This document shows positions 1 through 9,381 of a stretch of 64,000 nucleotides of DNA, piece by piece. The first letter of the stretch is position 1. The number at the start of each line of letters is the position of its first letter. The stretch is taken from NCBI GenBank assembly GCA_036381255.1, contig DASVDG010000131.1:3275-67274 (forward strand), in the 5' to 3' direction. A model generated the notes under the pieces. It was not told the DNA's origin and ran no database searches. It saw only the letters and a program-made list of their open reading frames with translations. The position numbers and the translations under genes are program-made. Origin of the DNA: CALBZE01 sp036381255 (GTDB taxonomy: Bacteria; Gemmatimonadota; Gemmatimonadetes; Longimicrobiales; RSA9).

Positions 1-111
1 CGCTGCCTCCTTTCAGGCGGCCGTTGCGCTTTCAGTCCCCCCATCGGTGAGCAGCGAGCGTCGTTCGGCGATGCTTCCGCTGCTTTTTTCGTTTGTCCAC
101 CCGATCCGAGG

Positions 112-984
112 ATGTCGCGACATATGTTCCTGAATTCCCGCGCACTGGACTCCTTCGATCAGTACCTCTTCGACGTCGAGAAGTACCCGCTGATCGAGGA
201 CCCCGAGGAAGAGCGCGAACTCGCCCGCCGCGCCCGGGCTGGGGATAAGGAGGCGGCGGAGCGGCTCGTCACGGCGAACCTGCGGTTCGTCATCTCCTAC
301 GTGAAGAAGTACCAGGGTCGGGGGCTCGGGCTGGCCGAACTGGTGTGCATCGGCAACGAGGGGCTGCTGAAGGCGGTCAAGAAGTTCGATCCGGACAAGG
401 GCGTCAAGTTCATCTCGTACGCGGTGTGGTGGATCCGGCAGACGGTGCTCCAGGCGTTGGCGGAGCAGACGCGGTCGGTGCGGATCCCGCTGAACCAGAA
501 TTCGAACCTGGTCAAGCTGTCGCGGACGGAGACGGCGCTGACGCAGCTCCTGGGGCGGTCGCCGACGGACCAGGAGATCGCGGAGGAGATGGACGAGCCG
601 GTGGAGACGGTCCGTGCGTTGCGGCGGGTGGCGGCGTCGGAGCTGTCGTTGGATGCGCCGATCGACCGGGGCGACCGGGACAGTGCGTCGTTCGGCGAGC
701 GGTTCGCGGGTGCGGAGGCGGAGGACATCGAGGAGTCGGTCGAATCGCAGGCGCGGCGGGAGTTCCTCGACCGGATGTTCGAGAAGTACCTGACGGAGCG
801 GGAGCGGAAGATCCTGTACCTGTATTACGGCCTGGACGACGGCGAGGAGCGGACGCTGGAGGAGATCGGCTCGTTGCTGGGCGTGACGCGGGAGCGGATC
901 CGGCAGATCCGGAACCGTGCGTTCGAGAAGCTCCGGGAGAGCCCGGACGGCGAGGCGCTCGAGACGTTCTGGAGCGCGAACTGA
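112..984 (+). CDS. RNA polymerase sigma-70 factor, RpoD/SigA-like short form
   Basis: 290 aa. Sigma factor that directs RNA polymerase to promoters. Visible parts in order: region 1.2 (about residues 13-45); region 2 with the core-binding stretch, the FDPDKGVKFISYAVWWIRQT segment that forms regions 2.3-2.4 and a following RSVRIPLNQ stretch; region 3; and region 4.2 with the helix-turn-helix TLEEIGSLLGVTRERIRQIR near the C-terminus. There is no acidic region 1.1, and the length resembles the short primary-like sigmas of Bacteroidota more than the 500-600 aa RpoD of Proteobacteria. I cannot tell from one window whether this is the housekeeping factor or a group 2 paralogue. The ATG at 112 directly follows a weak CGAGG; a second ATG at 124 is possible. 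A strong hairpin follows at 1025-1061. Confidence 0.93.
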   Translation: MSRHMFLNSRALDSFDQYLFDVEKYPLIEDPEEERELARRARAGDKEAAERLVTANLRFVISYVKKYQGRGLGLAELVCIGNEGLLKAVKKFDPDKGVKFISYAVWWIRQTVLQALAEQTRSVRIPLNQNSNLVKLSRTETALTQLLGRSPTDQEIAEEMDEPVETVRALRRVAASELSLDAPIDRGDRDSASFGERFAGAEAEDIEESVESQARREFLDRMFEKYLTERERKILYLYYGLDDGEERTLEEIGSLLGVTRERIRQIRNRAFEKLRESPDGEALETFWSAN

Positions 985-1024
985 GTTCGACCGCGCGGGC
1001 ATCGGCCCGCGGGGACGGGATCCG

Positions 1025-1061
1025 GACCGAGAGCCCGCCGCGCCGCGGCGGGCTCTCGGTC
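1025..1061 (+). terminator. Hairpin terminator after the sigma factor gene
   Basis: Perfect inverted repeat with 18-bp arms (1025-1042 and 1044-1061, starting GACCGAGAGCCC) and an almost closed centre, 40 nt after the stop codon. No T-tract follows on the + strand, so it may be a weak or factor-assisted terminator, or an mRNA 3' stabiliser. Confidence 0.65.
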
Positions 1062-1190
1062 GTTGGGGCGGCCGGAACCCGGTCGCGTACGTTGAAGTAG
1101 TAGGACGCTCCGCGCCGTGGCGGACGTCCGGACATCGAGCCGGCGCACGGTGCCGCCGCGCGGACGGCGCCGACCGGGACCGGATGCACC

Positions 1191-3251
1191 ATGAGCTGGA
1201 CTTCCCCGACACGTTCGACCGCACTCCTGCTCCTCCTATCGGCGGCCGGCCCCGCGTCCGCGCCGGCGCAGGACGGGGACGGGTGGAACGCGCCGCGGGC
1301 GCTGGAGTTGATCGAGCGGGCGCGGGAGCGGCGGCATCGCCCCCGGGCCGACACCGCGCTGCGCAACTACCAGGCGAAGGCGACGGGGTACGTCTACTTC
1401 TTCCTGGACCGCCGGGACACGAACGAGCGTACGCTGGTGAAGGTCGACCAGGTCGCGCTCGAGGTGTACTGGGCCGCGCCGAACCGGACGAAGCAGCGAA
1501 TCATCGGGCTGCGCGACCGGAAGGCGCTGCCGAACAACATCCACTACCACCTGGATCACCTGACCGTGGTCCAGAACGAGTTCGACGACCGGATCCGCCT
1601 GGGCGACGGCGACGAGGTGCGCGACGTGCTGCACCCGGCCGCGCGGCACTCGGAGCGGGTCTACGATTTCCGCGTCGCCGACTCGCTCACGCTGCGTCTC
1701 GGCGGCGCACCGGACCCGATCCGCGTCTACGAAGTCGAGGTCCGGCCGAAGGATCCCGAGCGCCCCGCGTACGTCGGATCGATCTTCGTCGACCGCGCGA
1801 CGGCGGACATCGTGCGGATGACGTTCACGTTCACCCCCGCCTCGTACGTCGACCCGCGGCTCGACTACATCCGCATCTCCCTGGACAACGGCCTCTGGGA
1901 AGGGCGCTACTGGCTCCCCTACGAGCAGCGCATTGAGCTCCGGCGGCAGGTGCGGCAGCTCGATTTCCCCGCGGGCGGGGTGATCCGCGGGACCATGCGC
2001 ATCGGCGACTACCGCTTCAACCAGGGTTTGTCGGACCGGTTCTTCCTCGGCCCGCGCGTCGTGGCGCTACCGCAGCGCATGCGGGAGGCGTACCCGTTCG
2101 AGAAGGACCTCTTCGCCGAGCTGGACGCCGAGGGTCTCGCGCCGATGCCGGAGCTGAGCGACCTGCGCGAGCGTGCCGCGGAGCTGATCGGAGCCGGCCG
2201 CCTGAGCGGGCTGCCGCGCGTGCGGCTCTACCTCCCGAACGCGTCCTCGCTGTTCCGGTACAACCGGGCGGAGGGCGCGTACCTCGGGGCGGGCATCGCG
2301 TACGCGCCGACCGCGGCGACGACGATCGACGTCAGCGGCGGCTACGCGTCCGGCCCCGGCCACCTCGCGACGACCGTCACCGCATCGACGACGCTCGGCG
2401 ACCCGACGACGTTCCGGCTCCGCGCCGAGCGCAACGCCGTGCACGACCTCGGGCTTCGACGCGGGACCGCCGGCGTGTTGAACACGCTCTCGGCCGCGCT
2501 CGCGGGAGAGGACTTCCTCGACCCGTACTACGTGGATGGCGTCGGCATCGAGCTCGAGCGCCGGCTCGGTGGACCCTGGGCGATCGGCCTCGGCGCGGCG
2601 TACGAGCGGCACGCGAGCGCCCGCCTCGAGGAGCCGTCCGCGGCGCTGGATGAGGATGCGACGTTCCGACCCGTCGCGCCCGTCGATGAAGGCACGCTCC
2701 TCGCCGGGCGCGCCTCGCTCCGCCGCGAGCCGCCCGCCGCGCGCGGCGGCGGCTGGTCCGCCGCACTCGAGCTCGAGGCCGGCCGCCTCGACGGCGCGTA
2801 CGTCCGGCCCGTACTCGCCGCCGATGCACGCTGGGCCTCGGCGGACCGGGGAACCCGGCTCCTGGCCCGCGCCGCCGGCGGGATGGTCTTTGGCGATGCG
2901 CCGGCCCAGCGGCTCTTCCTCCTCGGAGGCCAGGCGACGATCCCGGGCTACCCGTACCGCTCGTTCGTCGGCGACCGCTTCGCCGTGGCCGACCTCGAGC
3001 TCTCCCGCCGGCTCATCGGCCCCTGGGTCCGGCTACGCACGCTGGGCGCAGTCGGCTGGACCGCGCTCCACGAGGCCGCCGTGCCCGGCGGCTGGGACGC
3101 GGCGCCCACGGAGGGGATCCGCGCCAGCGCCGGACTCGGCCTCGGCCTCGTCTACGACATCCTGCGCGTGGACTGGGTCCGACCGCTCGACGGCTCCGGC
3201 GGCTGGACGACGATCCTGTCCGTGAGCCCCGACCTGCTCGACATCCTCTGA
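1191..3251 (+). CDS. Outer-membrane beta-barrel protein, Omp85/DUF5686-like
   Basis: 686 aa, function unknown. The first ~27 residues form a Sec signal peptide (hydrophobic TALLLLLSAAGPASA, cleavage near APAQD). Residues ~55-290 form a soluble periplasmic-like domain with alternating strands and a segment of the type VYEVEVRPKDPERPAYVGSI, reminiscent of LolA-like or DUF5686 N-terminal regions. From ~330 onward the sequence is strand-rich, with a late LLGGQATIPGYPYRS motif and a final GLGLVYDILRVDWVRPL strand. Both resemble the last strands of Omp85/surface-antigen barrels. The C-terminal residue is Leu, not Phe. ATG at 1191 is the first start that gives the signal peptide. It could be a TamA-like or substrate-specific barrel; the family assignment is from pattern only. 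Confidence 0.75.
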   Translation: MSWTSPTRSTALLLLLSAAGPASAPAQDGDGWNAPRALELIERARERRHRPRADTALRNYQAKATGYVYFFLDRRDTNERTLVKVDQVALEVYWAAPNRTKQRIIGLRDRKALPNNIHYHLDHLTVVQNEFDDRIRLGDGDEVRDVLHPAARHSERVYDFRVADSLTLRLGGAPDPIRVYEVEVRPKDPERPAYVGSIFVDRATADIVRMTFTFTPASYVDPRLDYIRISLDNGLWEGRYWLPYEQRIELRRQVRQLDFPAGGVIRGTMRIGDYRFNQGLSDRFFLGPRVVALPQRMREAYPFEKDLFAELDAEGLAPMPELSDLRERAAELIGAGRLSGLPRVRLYLPNASSLFRYNRAEGAYLGAGIAYAPTAATTIDVSGGYASGPGHLATTVTASTTLGDPTTFRLRAERNAVHDLGLRRGTAGVLNTLSAALAGEDFLDPYYVDGVGIELERRLGGPWAIGLGAAYERHASARLEEPSAALDEDATFRPVAPVDEGTLLAGRASLRREPPAARGGGWSAALELEAGRLDGAYVRPVLAADARWASADRGTRLLARAAGGMVFGDAPAQRLFLLGGQATIPGYPYRSFVGDRFAVADLELSRRLIGPWVRLRTLGAVGWTALHEAAVPGGWDAAPTEGIRASAGLGLGLVYDILRVDWVRPLDGSGGWTTILSVSPDLLDIL

Positions 3252-3272
3252 GCCGCACGCCGCCGCGGCTCA
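3249..3272. terminator. Shared hairpin over two convergent stop codons
   Basis: TGAGCCGC (3249-3256) pairs with GCGGCTCA (3265-3272) around an 8-nt loop. The stem spans the stop of the outer-membrane protein gene (+) and the stop of ssb (-), so it could end transcription from both sides. There is no T-tract. Confidence 0.45.
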
Positions 3273-3653
3273 CGCGTCGTCGGCCTCCTCTGCCGCCCCG
3301 ACCGCGACCGCCTCGCCGCGGCCGTTCGGCGCGCCGAGCAGCACCAGCTCCCGGACATGAACCTCCGCCGTCGGAATCGTGACGCCGTTCTTCTCGAAGC
3401 TGTCGTACTCGATCCGCCCCTCGACGTACAGCCTGTCGCCCTTCCGCACATATTCCTCGGCGATCTGCGCCAGCCGGTCCCACAGCGTGAGCCGGTGCCA
3501 CGCCGTGCGGTCCTCGAACCCCTCGCCCCTCGGCACCCGCCGACTCGTGGCCAGCGACAGATGCGCGACCTTCGTGCCCGCCGCCGTCGTCGCGACGTCC
3601 GGGTCCCGCCCCACGTTGCCCACCAGGATCACCTTGTTCACCGAGCGGCTCAT
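3270..3653 (-). CDS. ssb: Single-stranded DNA-binding protein
   Basis: 127 aa. Binds and protects single-stranded DNA in replication, repair and recombination. The OB-fold spans ~residues 1-105, with the usual landmarks VNKVILVGNVGRDPD, LATSRR, EDRTAWHRLTLWDRLAQIAEEYVRKGDRLYVEGRIEYDSF and VRELVLLG. It is shorter than the common 150-180 aa SSB: the Gly/Pro-rich linker is nearly absent and the tail ends EEADDA instead of the conserved DDDIPF tip that recruits partner proteins. A good ribosome binding site (GGAGG, 6 nt before ATG) supports the start. It lies 130 nt downstream of polA on the same strand and may be partly co-transcribed, although a 7-bp hairpin (3688-3705) lies between them. Confidence 0.93.
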   Translation of the reverse strand: MSRSVNKVILVGNVGRDPDVATTAAGTKVAHLSLATSRRVPRGEGFEDRTAWHRLTLWDRLAQIAEEYVRKGDRLYVEGRIEYDSFEKNGVTIPTAEVHVRELVLLGAPNGRGEAVAVGAAEEADDA

Positions 3654-3783
3654 ACGTCGCCTCCCTGACGATCGCGCCCGACGCGACCCGCGCCGCCCGG
3701 CGCGGCCGCGTCCGGCCGTTGCGTTGCGCGTCGAAGCTCGCGCCGTCAGCGGGGCGGCGGAATGACTGGATGGGGCGATTTCG

Positions 3784-6573
3784 TCACTTGCACTCGAACC
3801 AGTTCTCGCCCACGCCGATCTCCACCTCGAGCGGGACGTCGAGCAGGAACGCGCCCTCCATCAGCTCCTTGACCAGCGCGCGCGCGGCGTCGACCTCGCC
3901 CTTCGGCACCTCGAAGACCAGCTCGTCGTGCACCTGGAGGAGCATCCGCGCGCTCGAACGGCCGTCCGCCAGCGCGTTGTGGATGTCGATCATCGCGAGC
4001 TTGATGATGTCGGCCGCGGTGCCCTGGACGGGTGCGTTCGTGGCCGCGCGCTCGCCGAACTGGCGGATGTTGTAGTTGTCGCTGTTGATCTCCGGGATGT
4101 AGCGCCGGCGGCCGCTAAGCGTCTCGACGAAGCCGTGGGTCTTCGCGTGCTCGATCTGCTCGTCGAGGTAGCGGCGCACGCCCGGGAACCGCTGGAAGTA
4201 GGCATCGATGAACTGCCGCGCCTCGGCGTTCGACGTGCCGAGCCGCTGCGCCAGCGCGAACGGGCCGATCCCGTAGATCGTCGCGAAGTTGATCGTCTTC
4301 GCCGCGCCGCGCATCTGCGGCGTCACCTCCTCGGGGAGCACGTCGAAGACGAGTGCGGCGGTCTGCCGGTGGATGTCGACGCCGCGACGGAACGCCTCGA
4401 CGAACGCCGGATCTCCGGACAGGTGCGCCAGGATCCGCAGCTCGATCTGCGAGTAGTCCGCGGCGAGGAACACGTGGCCCTCGGCCGGGACGAAACCCTT
4501 GCGGATCTCCGCGCCGATCTCCGTCCGGATCGGAATGTTCTGGAGGTTCGGGTCCGTCGATGAGAGGCGCCCCGTCGCAGCGACCGTCTGGTTGTAGTTC
4601 GTGTGCAGTCGGCCCGTCTCCGGGTTGACCAGCTTCGGCAGCGCGTCGACGTACGTTCCCTTCAGCTTGTCGAGCTGGCGGTACTCGATGAGCAGCTTCG
4701 GCAGCGCATGCCCCTGCGATGCCAGCGTCTCCAGCACGCTCGCGTCCGTCGACGGGCCCGTCTTCGTCCGCTTGATCACGGGGAGACCCAGCCGTTCGAA
4801 CAGGATCTCCCGCAGCTGCGGCGTCGAGCCGATGTTGAACTCGCCGCCGGCCAGCTTGTAGATCTCCTCCCGGATGAGCGCGAGATCGCGGTCCAGCTTC
4901 TTCGCGACCTCGGCGAAGAAGCCGGTGTCGATGCGGATCCCGGCCCACTCCATGTCGGCCAACACCCGGACGAGCGGCATCTCGACCTTCTCGAACAGGT
5001 CCTCCAGCGCGAAGCGCTCGAGGTCGGCGCGGAACAGGTCGCGCAGCCGCAGCGTCACGTCCACGTCCTCGCACGCGTACTCGACGACCCGGTCGATCGC
5101 GCACTCCGCGATCGGGATCTGGTCCTTCCCCTTCCCGCACAGCTCCTCGTAGGTGATCGTGCGGTGGTCGAGGAACTGGAGCGCGAGCGAATCCATCCCG
5201 TGCTCGCGTCGGCCCGGGTCGAGGACGTACGACGCGATCATCGTGTCGAACTCGATGCCGCGCAGCTCCACGCCGGCGCGCCGCAGCACCAGCAGGTCGT
5301 ACTTCAGGTTCTGGCCGATCTTCCGGACCGCGGGGTCCTCGAGCAGCGCCACGAGCGGCCGCATCGCCGGCGACGTCAGCGCCGGAAGGTTGAGCGCCGC
5401 GCCCGCGCCCGACGCGTCGTCGGCACGCCCCCCGGCTTCCGCCGACCCGAGCTCGGGCGCGGCCGGCGGCCGGTGCGCGAACGGGAGATAGAACGCCTCT
5501 CCCGGCTCCAGCGCCAGACTGATACCGACCAGGTCGGCACGCATCGGGTCCGTGTCCGTGGTCTCCGTGTCCACGCAGACCTCGCCCTTGCCACGCACCC
5601 GCTCGACCAGCGCCGCCACTTCGTCGACCGACGTGACCAGCCGGTAGTCGCTCTTCTCCCGCACTGCGTCTTCGACGGGCGACGCCAGCTCGCGGGCCAG
5701 CGAATGGAACTCGAGCTCCGTGAACACCTGCCGCAGCGCCTCGCGGTCCGGCTCCTCGACGCGCAGCGCCTCCAGGTCCAGCTCGATCGGCAGGTGCGTC
5801 TGGATCGTCACGAGCTCCTTCGACAGGAGGACCAGGTCCCGGTGCGCCTCGAGCGCCTCCCGCGCGCGCTTCGCCGAGATGCCGTCCACGCGCGCAAGGA
5901 TCTCCTCGACGGGGCCGTACTCCTCGATCAGCTTGATCGCCGTCTTCGGCCCGATCCCCTTCGCGCCGGGGACGTTGTCCGACGAGTCGCCGATCAACGC
6001 CAGGTAGTCCGTCACCCGCTCCGGCGGCACGCCCAGCCGCTCCGACGCGTTGCGCGTGTCGACCCACTCCTCCTCGATCCCCGACGGCCCGCCCCGGCCC
6101 GGGTTCAGCAGGCAGACCCCCGGCCGGATGAGCTGGTAGAAGTCCTTGTCGCCCGAGACGATCACCGCCTCCAGCCCCGCGCTCACCGCCTTTTCCGCCA
6201 GCGTTCCGATCACGTCGTCGGCCTCGTGGTCCGGGAGCCGCAGGGTCGGGATGCGGAACGCGTGCAGCAGCTGCTCGATCCGCGGGATCGACGCCTTCAG
6301 CTCGTCCGGCATCTTCTCCCGCGTCGCCTTGTACTCCGGGTAGAGCTGCTCCCGCTGGCTCGTCCCCGCGTCCAGCACGACGCCGAGGTAGTCCGGCTCG
6401 TGTTCGTCGAGGATCTTCTGCAGGAATTTCGTCACGCCCCACGCCGCCGAGGTGTTCTCGCCCCGCGACGTCATCAGCGGACGGCTGATCATCGCGAAGA
6501 ACGAGCGGTAGATCAGCGCGTAGCCGTCCACCAGGAACAGGCGCGGCCGCGTCTTCGTCGGCTTCTCGACCAT
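3784..6573 (-). CDS. polA: DNA polymerase I
   Basis: 929 aa, full length. Replicates short gaps, removes RNA primers and takes part in repair. Three domains are visible. Residues ~10-300 are the 5' nuclease (FLVDGYALIYRSFFAM, DHEADDVIGTLA, GDSSDNVPGAKGIGPKTA). Residues ~325-520 are a 3'-5' exonuclease that looks active: Exo I D335-x-E337, GQNLKYDLLVL and YACEDVDVTLRLRDLF are all present. The rest is the polymerase, with TGRLSSTDPNLQNIP, motif A D706 (AADYSQIELR), the O-helix region RGAAKTINFATIYG, and motif C HDE with D883. The start is the ATG at 6573, preceded by GGGGAAG; the open frame continues upstream but has no homology there. A candidate promoter lies at 6606-6635. Confidence 0.98.
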   Translation of the reverse strand: MVEKPTKTRPRLFLVDGYALIYRSFFAMISRPLMTSRGENTSAAWGVTKFLQKILDEHEPDYLGVVLDAGTSQREQLYPEYKATREKMPDELKASIPRIEQLLHAFRIPTLRLPDHEADDVIGTLAEKAVSAGLEAVIVSGDKDFYQLIRPGVCLLNPGRGGPSGIEEEWVDTRNASERLGVPPERVTDYLALIGDSSDNVPGAKGIGPKTAIKLIEEYGPVEEILARVDGISAKRAREALEAHRDLVLLSKELVTIQTHLPIELDLEALRVEEPDREALRQVFTELEFHSLARELASPVEDAVREKSDYRLVTSVDEVAALVERVRGKGEVCVDTETTDTDPMRADLVGISLALEPGEAFYLPFAHRPPAAPELGSAEAGGRADDASGAGAALNLPALTSPAMRPLVALLEDPAVRKIGQNLKYDLLVLRRAGVELRGIEFDTMIASYVLDPGRREHGMDSLALQFLDHRTITYEELCGKGKDQIPIAECAIDRVVEYACEDVDVTLRLRDLFRADLERFALEDLFEKVEMPLVRVLADMEWAGIRIDTGFFAEVAKKLDRDLALIREEIYKLAGGEFNIGSTPQLREILFERLGLPVIKRTKTGPSTDASVLETLASQGHALPKLLIEYRQLDKLKGTYVDALPKLVNPETGRLHTNYNQTVAATGRLSSTDPNLQNIPIRTEIGAEIRKGFVPAEGHVFLAADYSQIELRILAHLSGDPAFVEAFRRGVDIHRQTAALVFDVLPEEVTPQMRGAAKTINFATIYGIGPFALAQRLGTSNAEARQFIDAYFQRFPGVRRYLDEQIEHAKTHGFVETLSGRRRYIPEINSDNYNIRQFGERAATNAPVQGTAADIIKLAMIDIHNALADGRSSARMLLQVHDELVFEVPKGEVDAARALVKELMEGAFLLDVPLEVEIGVGENWFECK

Positions 6574-6605
6574 TCGGCTTCCCCGTTGGAGTTTCGCTGA
6601 CACCA

Positions 6606-6635
6606 CTAATACCCCGTCGAGGGGGTTCTGTGCAA
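6606..6635 (-). promoter_or_regulatory. Candidate promoter of polA
   Basis: On the minus strand, TTGCAC (6630-6635), an 18-bp spacer and TATTAG (6606-6611), about 33 nt before the polA start. The spacer contains ACCCC-CTCGAC-GGGGT, a small 5-bp palindrome. Only moderate agreement with the sigma-70 consensus. Confidence 0.4.
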
Positions 6636-6813
6636 TCGCGTGTGCGAAAACGCGGGGCTCGGGCGACACGCCGGCGCGCGCGACACCGCCCGGCTGAAAC
6701 CTCGCCGCCCCGCCCCTCCGTAGAGGGTCGATCGCCGCGCTACGAAGTCGGTCGCCGCGAACCCGGATTCCACGTGGCCGGAGTCGACACCCGCGCCGGA
6801 CTGGAGGTGACAC

Positions 6814-9261
6814 ATGAGACACACGCTGGAGGTCTGGATGAAGGACTTCCTGCACGGGGCGCGCGGCCTGCTCCGCGCGCCGGGATTCACGCTCGTGACC
6901 GTGGCGACGCTCGCGCTCGCCATCGGCGCGAACACGGCGATCTTCAGCGTGGTCGACGCCGTGCTCATCGATCCGCTCCCCTTCCCCGACGCCGACCGGC
7001 TCGTCTCGATCCGAGGATCCGCGCCCGGCTCCGACCTCCCGGCGGAGTTCGGCCTTGCGGACGAGGTCTTCGTCCAGTACCGCGACAACGCCACCATGCT
7101 CGAAGGGCTGGGCGCGATCCGCGGCGGCCAGACCACCGTCCGCGCGGAGGAGCAGGCCGACCGGCTCTTCGTCGCGCTCGCGAGCGCTTCGCTCTTCTCC
7201 ACGCTGCGCGTGACGCCGATCCTCGGGCGCCTGCCCGCGCCGGACGACGGCGAGGACGTGGCCGTGATCAGCCACTGGCTCTGGACCTCCTGGTTCGGCG
7301 GCGATCCCTCGGTCGTGGGCCGATCGATCGAGGTGAGCGGCCGACTGGTGACCGTGATCGGCGTCATGGGCCCCGAATTCACGTTCCCGAACGATCGCCT
7401 CGCCCTCTGGATCCACGGGCAGTTCGAGGAAGAGGAGATGGCGCTGACCGATGGCGGCGCAGGCGCTCTGAACCTCGTCGGCCGGCTGGCGCCCGGCGCG
7501 ACCCGCGAAGGACTGGCGGCGCAGCTCGCGATCCTCGTCCGTCGCGTACCCGAGCGGTTCGGCGGCTCGGCCGAGTACCAGCGCCTCATCGAGCGGCACC
7601 GCCCGATCGTGCGCTCGCTCGCGGACGAGCTCGTCGGCGACGTCGCGGGGCCGCTCCTGCTCCTGTTCGGCACCGTCGGCATCGTGCTCCTGATCGCGTG
7701 CGCGAACGTGGCCAATCTCTTCGTCGCCCGGTCGGAGAGCCGGCGCCAGGACCTCGCCGTGCGGCAGGCGCTCGGCGCGGGGCGCGCCAGCCTCATTCGC
7801 TCCCAGATGGCGGAGGCGCTGCTCCTGGCGGCGCTCGGCGGCGCGATCGGCGCGCTCCTCGCCTGGGCCGCCGTGCCGCTGCTCGTCCGCGCGGCGCCGG
7901 ACGGCATACCGAACCTCGCCAAGGCCGGGCTGGACCCCGGTTCGCTGCTCTTCACCGCGGGCCTCTCGATCCTGGCCGCGTGCGCGTTCGGCCTGCTGCC
8001 GGCCATCCGCTTCTCGCATCCCCGACTCGCCGGCGGGCTCCGGCAGGTCGGCGGGATCGGAACCGCGACCGGCAGCCTCGGCCGCCATGCGCTCGTCGTC
8101 GTGCAGACCGCCTCGGCGCTCGTCCTGCTGGTCGGCGCCGGACTCCTCGTCCGCAGCTTCGTCGAACTCACCCGCGTCGACCCCGGGTACGACACGGAGG
8201 ACATCTTCACGTTCCAGATCGCACCGGAACGCGCCGAGCTCAACGACGGGCCGACGTACGCACGGTTCCACCAGACGTTCCTGGACCGCCTGTCCCGGCT
8301 GTCCGGCGTGGAGTCGGTCGGGCTCTCGCTGCTGCTCCCGCTGGACGAGGGGGCGGCGGCTGAGCGATTCGCCTCCGAGCGCACCGAAGCGGCGGGCGGC
8401 GTGCCCCCGCTCCTGCGCTTCACCGCGATCGGCGGCGACTACTTCGCGACGATGGGGATCTCGCTCCTGCGCGGCCGCGCCTTCGGGCGCGACGATCACG
8501 TCGTCGGACGGAACAACGCGATCGTCAGCGCCGCGGCCGCCGAGCTGCTCTGGCCCGGGGAGGACCCCCTCGGCAGACGCTTGCGCTTCGCCTCGGACAC
8601 GATACACTGGTTCACCGTCGTCGGCGTCGTCGAGGACATCCTGCTGGAGGATTTCCGGCAGACGGCGGTCGACCCGATGGTCTACCTGCCCATGGTCGGG
8701 CCCGAGCCCCGGAGCTGGGCCGTCGGCTCGCCGGCGTACGTCGTCAAGTCCGCCCGCGCCAAGTCGCTGGCCCCGGAGATCCGCGAGCTCGTTCGCGAAC
8801 TCGCCCCCGAATCGCCGATGTACCGGATCTTCACCATGGAGGGGCTCGCCGCACGATCGATGGCCCGGCTCTCGTTCACGATGATCATGCTCGCCGTCGC
8901 CGCCGGGCTCGCGCTCGTCCTCGGCGCCGTCGGGCTGTACGGCGTCCTGTCGTACATCGTCACGCAGCGCACGCGCGAGATCGCGGTCCGCATGGCGCTC
9001 GGCGCGCAGGCGCCACAGGTCCGCCGCATGATCGTCCTCCAGGGCGGCCGCGTCACGCTGGCCGGCATCGCCATCGGCCTGGTGCTCGCCCTCGCGGTCA
9101 CCCGGCTGCTGGCGAGCCTCCTCTACGGCGTGGGGCCGATGGACGCGACGACGTTCGCTGCGATGTCGGCCGTGATGCTCGCCACCGCCGTGCTCGCGAG
9201 CTACGTTCCGGCACGGCGGGCGTCGGCCGTGGACCCCATGACGTCGCTGCGGGCGCAGTAG
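6814..9261 (+). CDS. Orphan ABC-type permease of the ADOP (MacB/FtsX) family
   Basis: 815 aa inner-membrane protein. Architecture: a short N-terminal amphipathic stretch, TM1 at ~25-45 (GFTLVTVATLALAIGANTAIFSVVDAVL, a hallmark of the family), a MacB_PCD periplasmic domain, a first FtsX block of three TMs (~280-410), a second MacB_PCD domain (~440-680), and a second FtsX block at the C-terminus (RTREIAVRMALGAQAPQVRRM, then two more TMs). This duplicated layout defines the acidobacterial duplicated orphan permeases, which usually lack an adjacent ATPase; none is encoded next to it here. The substrate is unknown; relatives move peptides, lipoproteins or toxins. GGAGGTGA 3 nt before the ATG is a near-perfect ribosome binding site. 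Confidence 0.92.
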   Translation: MRHTLEVWMKDFLHGARGLLRAPGFTLVTVATLALAIGANTAIFSVVDAVLIDPLPFPDADRLVSIRGSAPGSDLPAEFGLADEVFVQYRDNATMLEGLGAIRGGQTTVRAEEQADRLFVALASASLFSTLRVTPILGRLPAPDDGEDVAVISHWLWTSWFGGDPSVVGRSIEVSGRLVTVIGVMGPEFTFPNDRLALWIHGQFEEEEMALTDGGAGALNLVGRLAPGATREGLAAQLAILVRRVPERFGGSAEYQRLIERHRPIVRSLADELVGDVAGPLLLLFGTVGIVLLIACANVANLFVARSESRRQDLAVRQALGAGRASLIRSQMAEALLLAALGGAIGALLAWAAVPLLVRAAPDGIPNLAKAGLDPGSLLFTAGLSILAACAFGLLPAIRFSHPRLAGGLRQVGGIGTATGSLGRHALVVVQTASALVLLVGAGLLVRSFVELTRVDPGYDTEDIFTFQIAPERAELNDGPTYARFHQTFLDRLSRLSGVESVGLSLLLPLDEGAAAERFASERTEAAGGVPPLLRFTAIGGDYFATMGISLLRGRAFGRDDHVVGRNNAIVSAAAAELLWPGEDPLGRRLRFASDTIHWFTVVGVVEDILLEDFRQTAVDPMVYLPMVGPEPRSWAVGSPAYVVKSARAKSLAPEIRELVRELAPESPMYRIFTMEGLAARSMARLSFTMIMLAVAAGLALVLGAVGLYGVLSYIVTQRTREIAVRMALGAQAPQVRRMIVLQGGRVTLAGIAIGLVLALAVTRLLASLLYGVGPMDATTFAAMSAVMLATAVLASYVPARRASAVDPMTSLRAQ

Positions 9262-9381
9262 CTCGACTCATGCCGTCTCGCCTACGAACCGGCCGGTTCG
9301 GAGGAGGGCGGCTCATGAACCCCGCGGCGATCGCGCCGGGGCAGCCGCCTGCCACACGCTCAACCTGACCCGGAGAACCGA

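Noticed and set aside
6574..8607. Long minus-strand frame continuing upstream of polA, and a 605-codon minus-strand frame over 6606-8423
   Set aside because: Both run antisense to the ADOP permease gene, have Arg/Ser/Pro-rich composition without family motifs, and arise from the high GC content.
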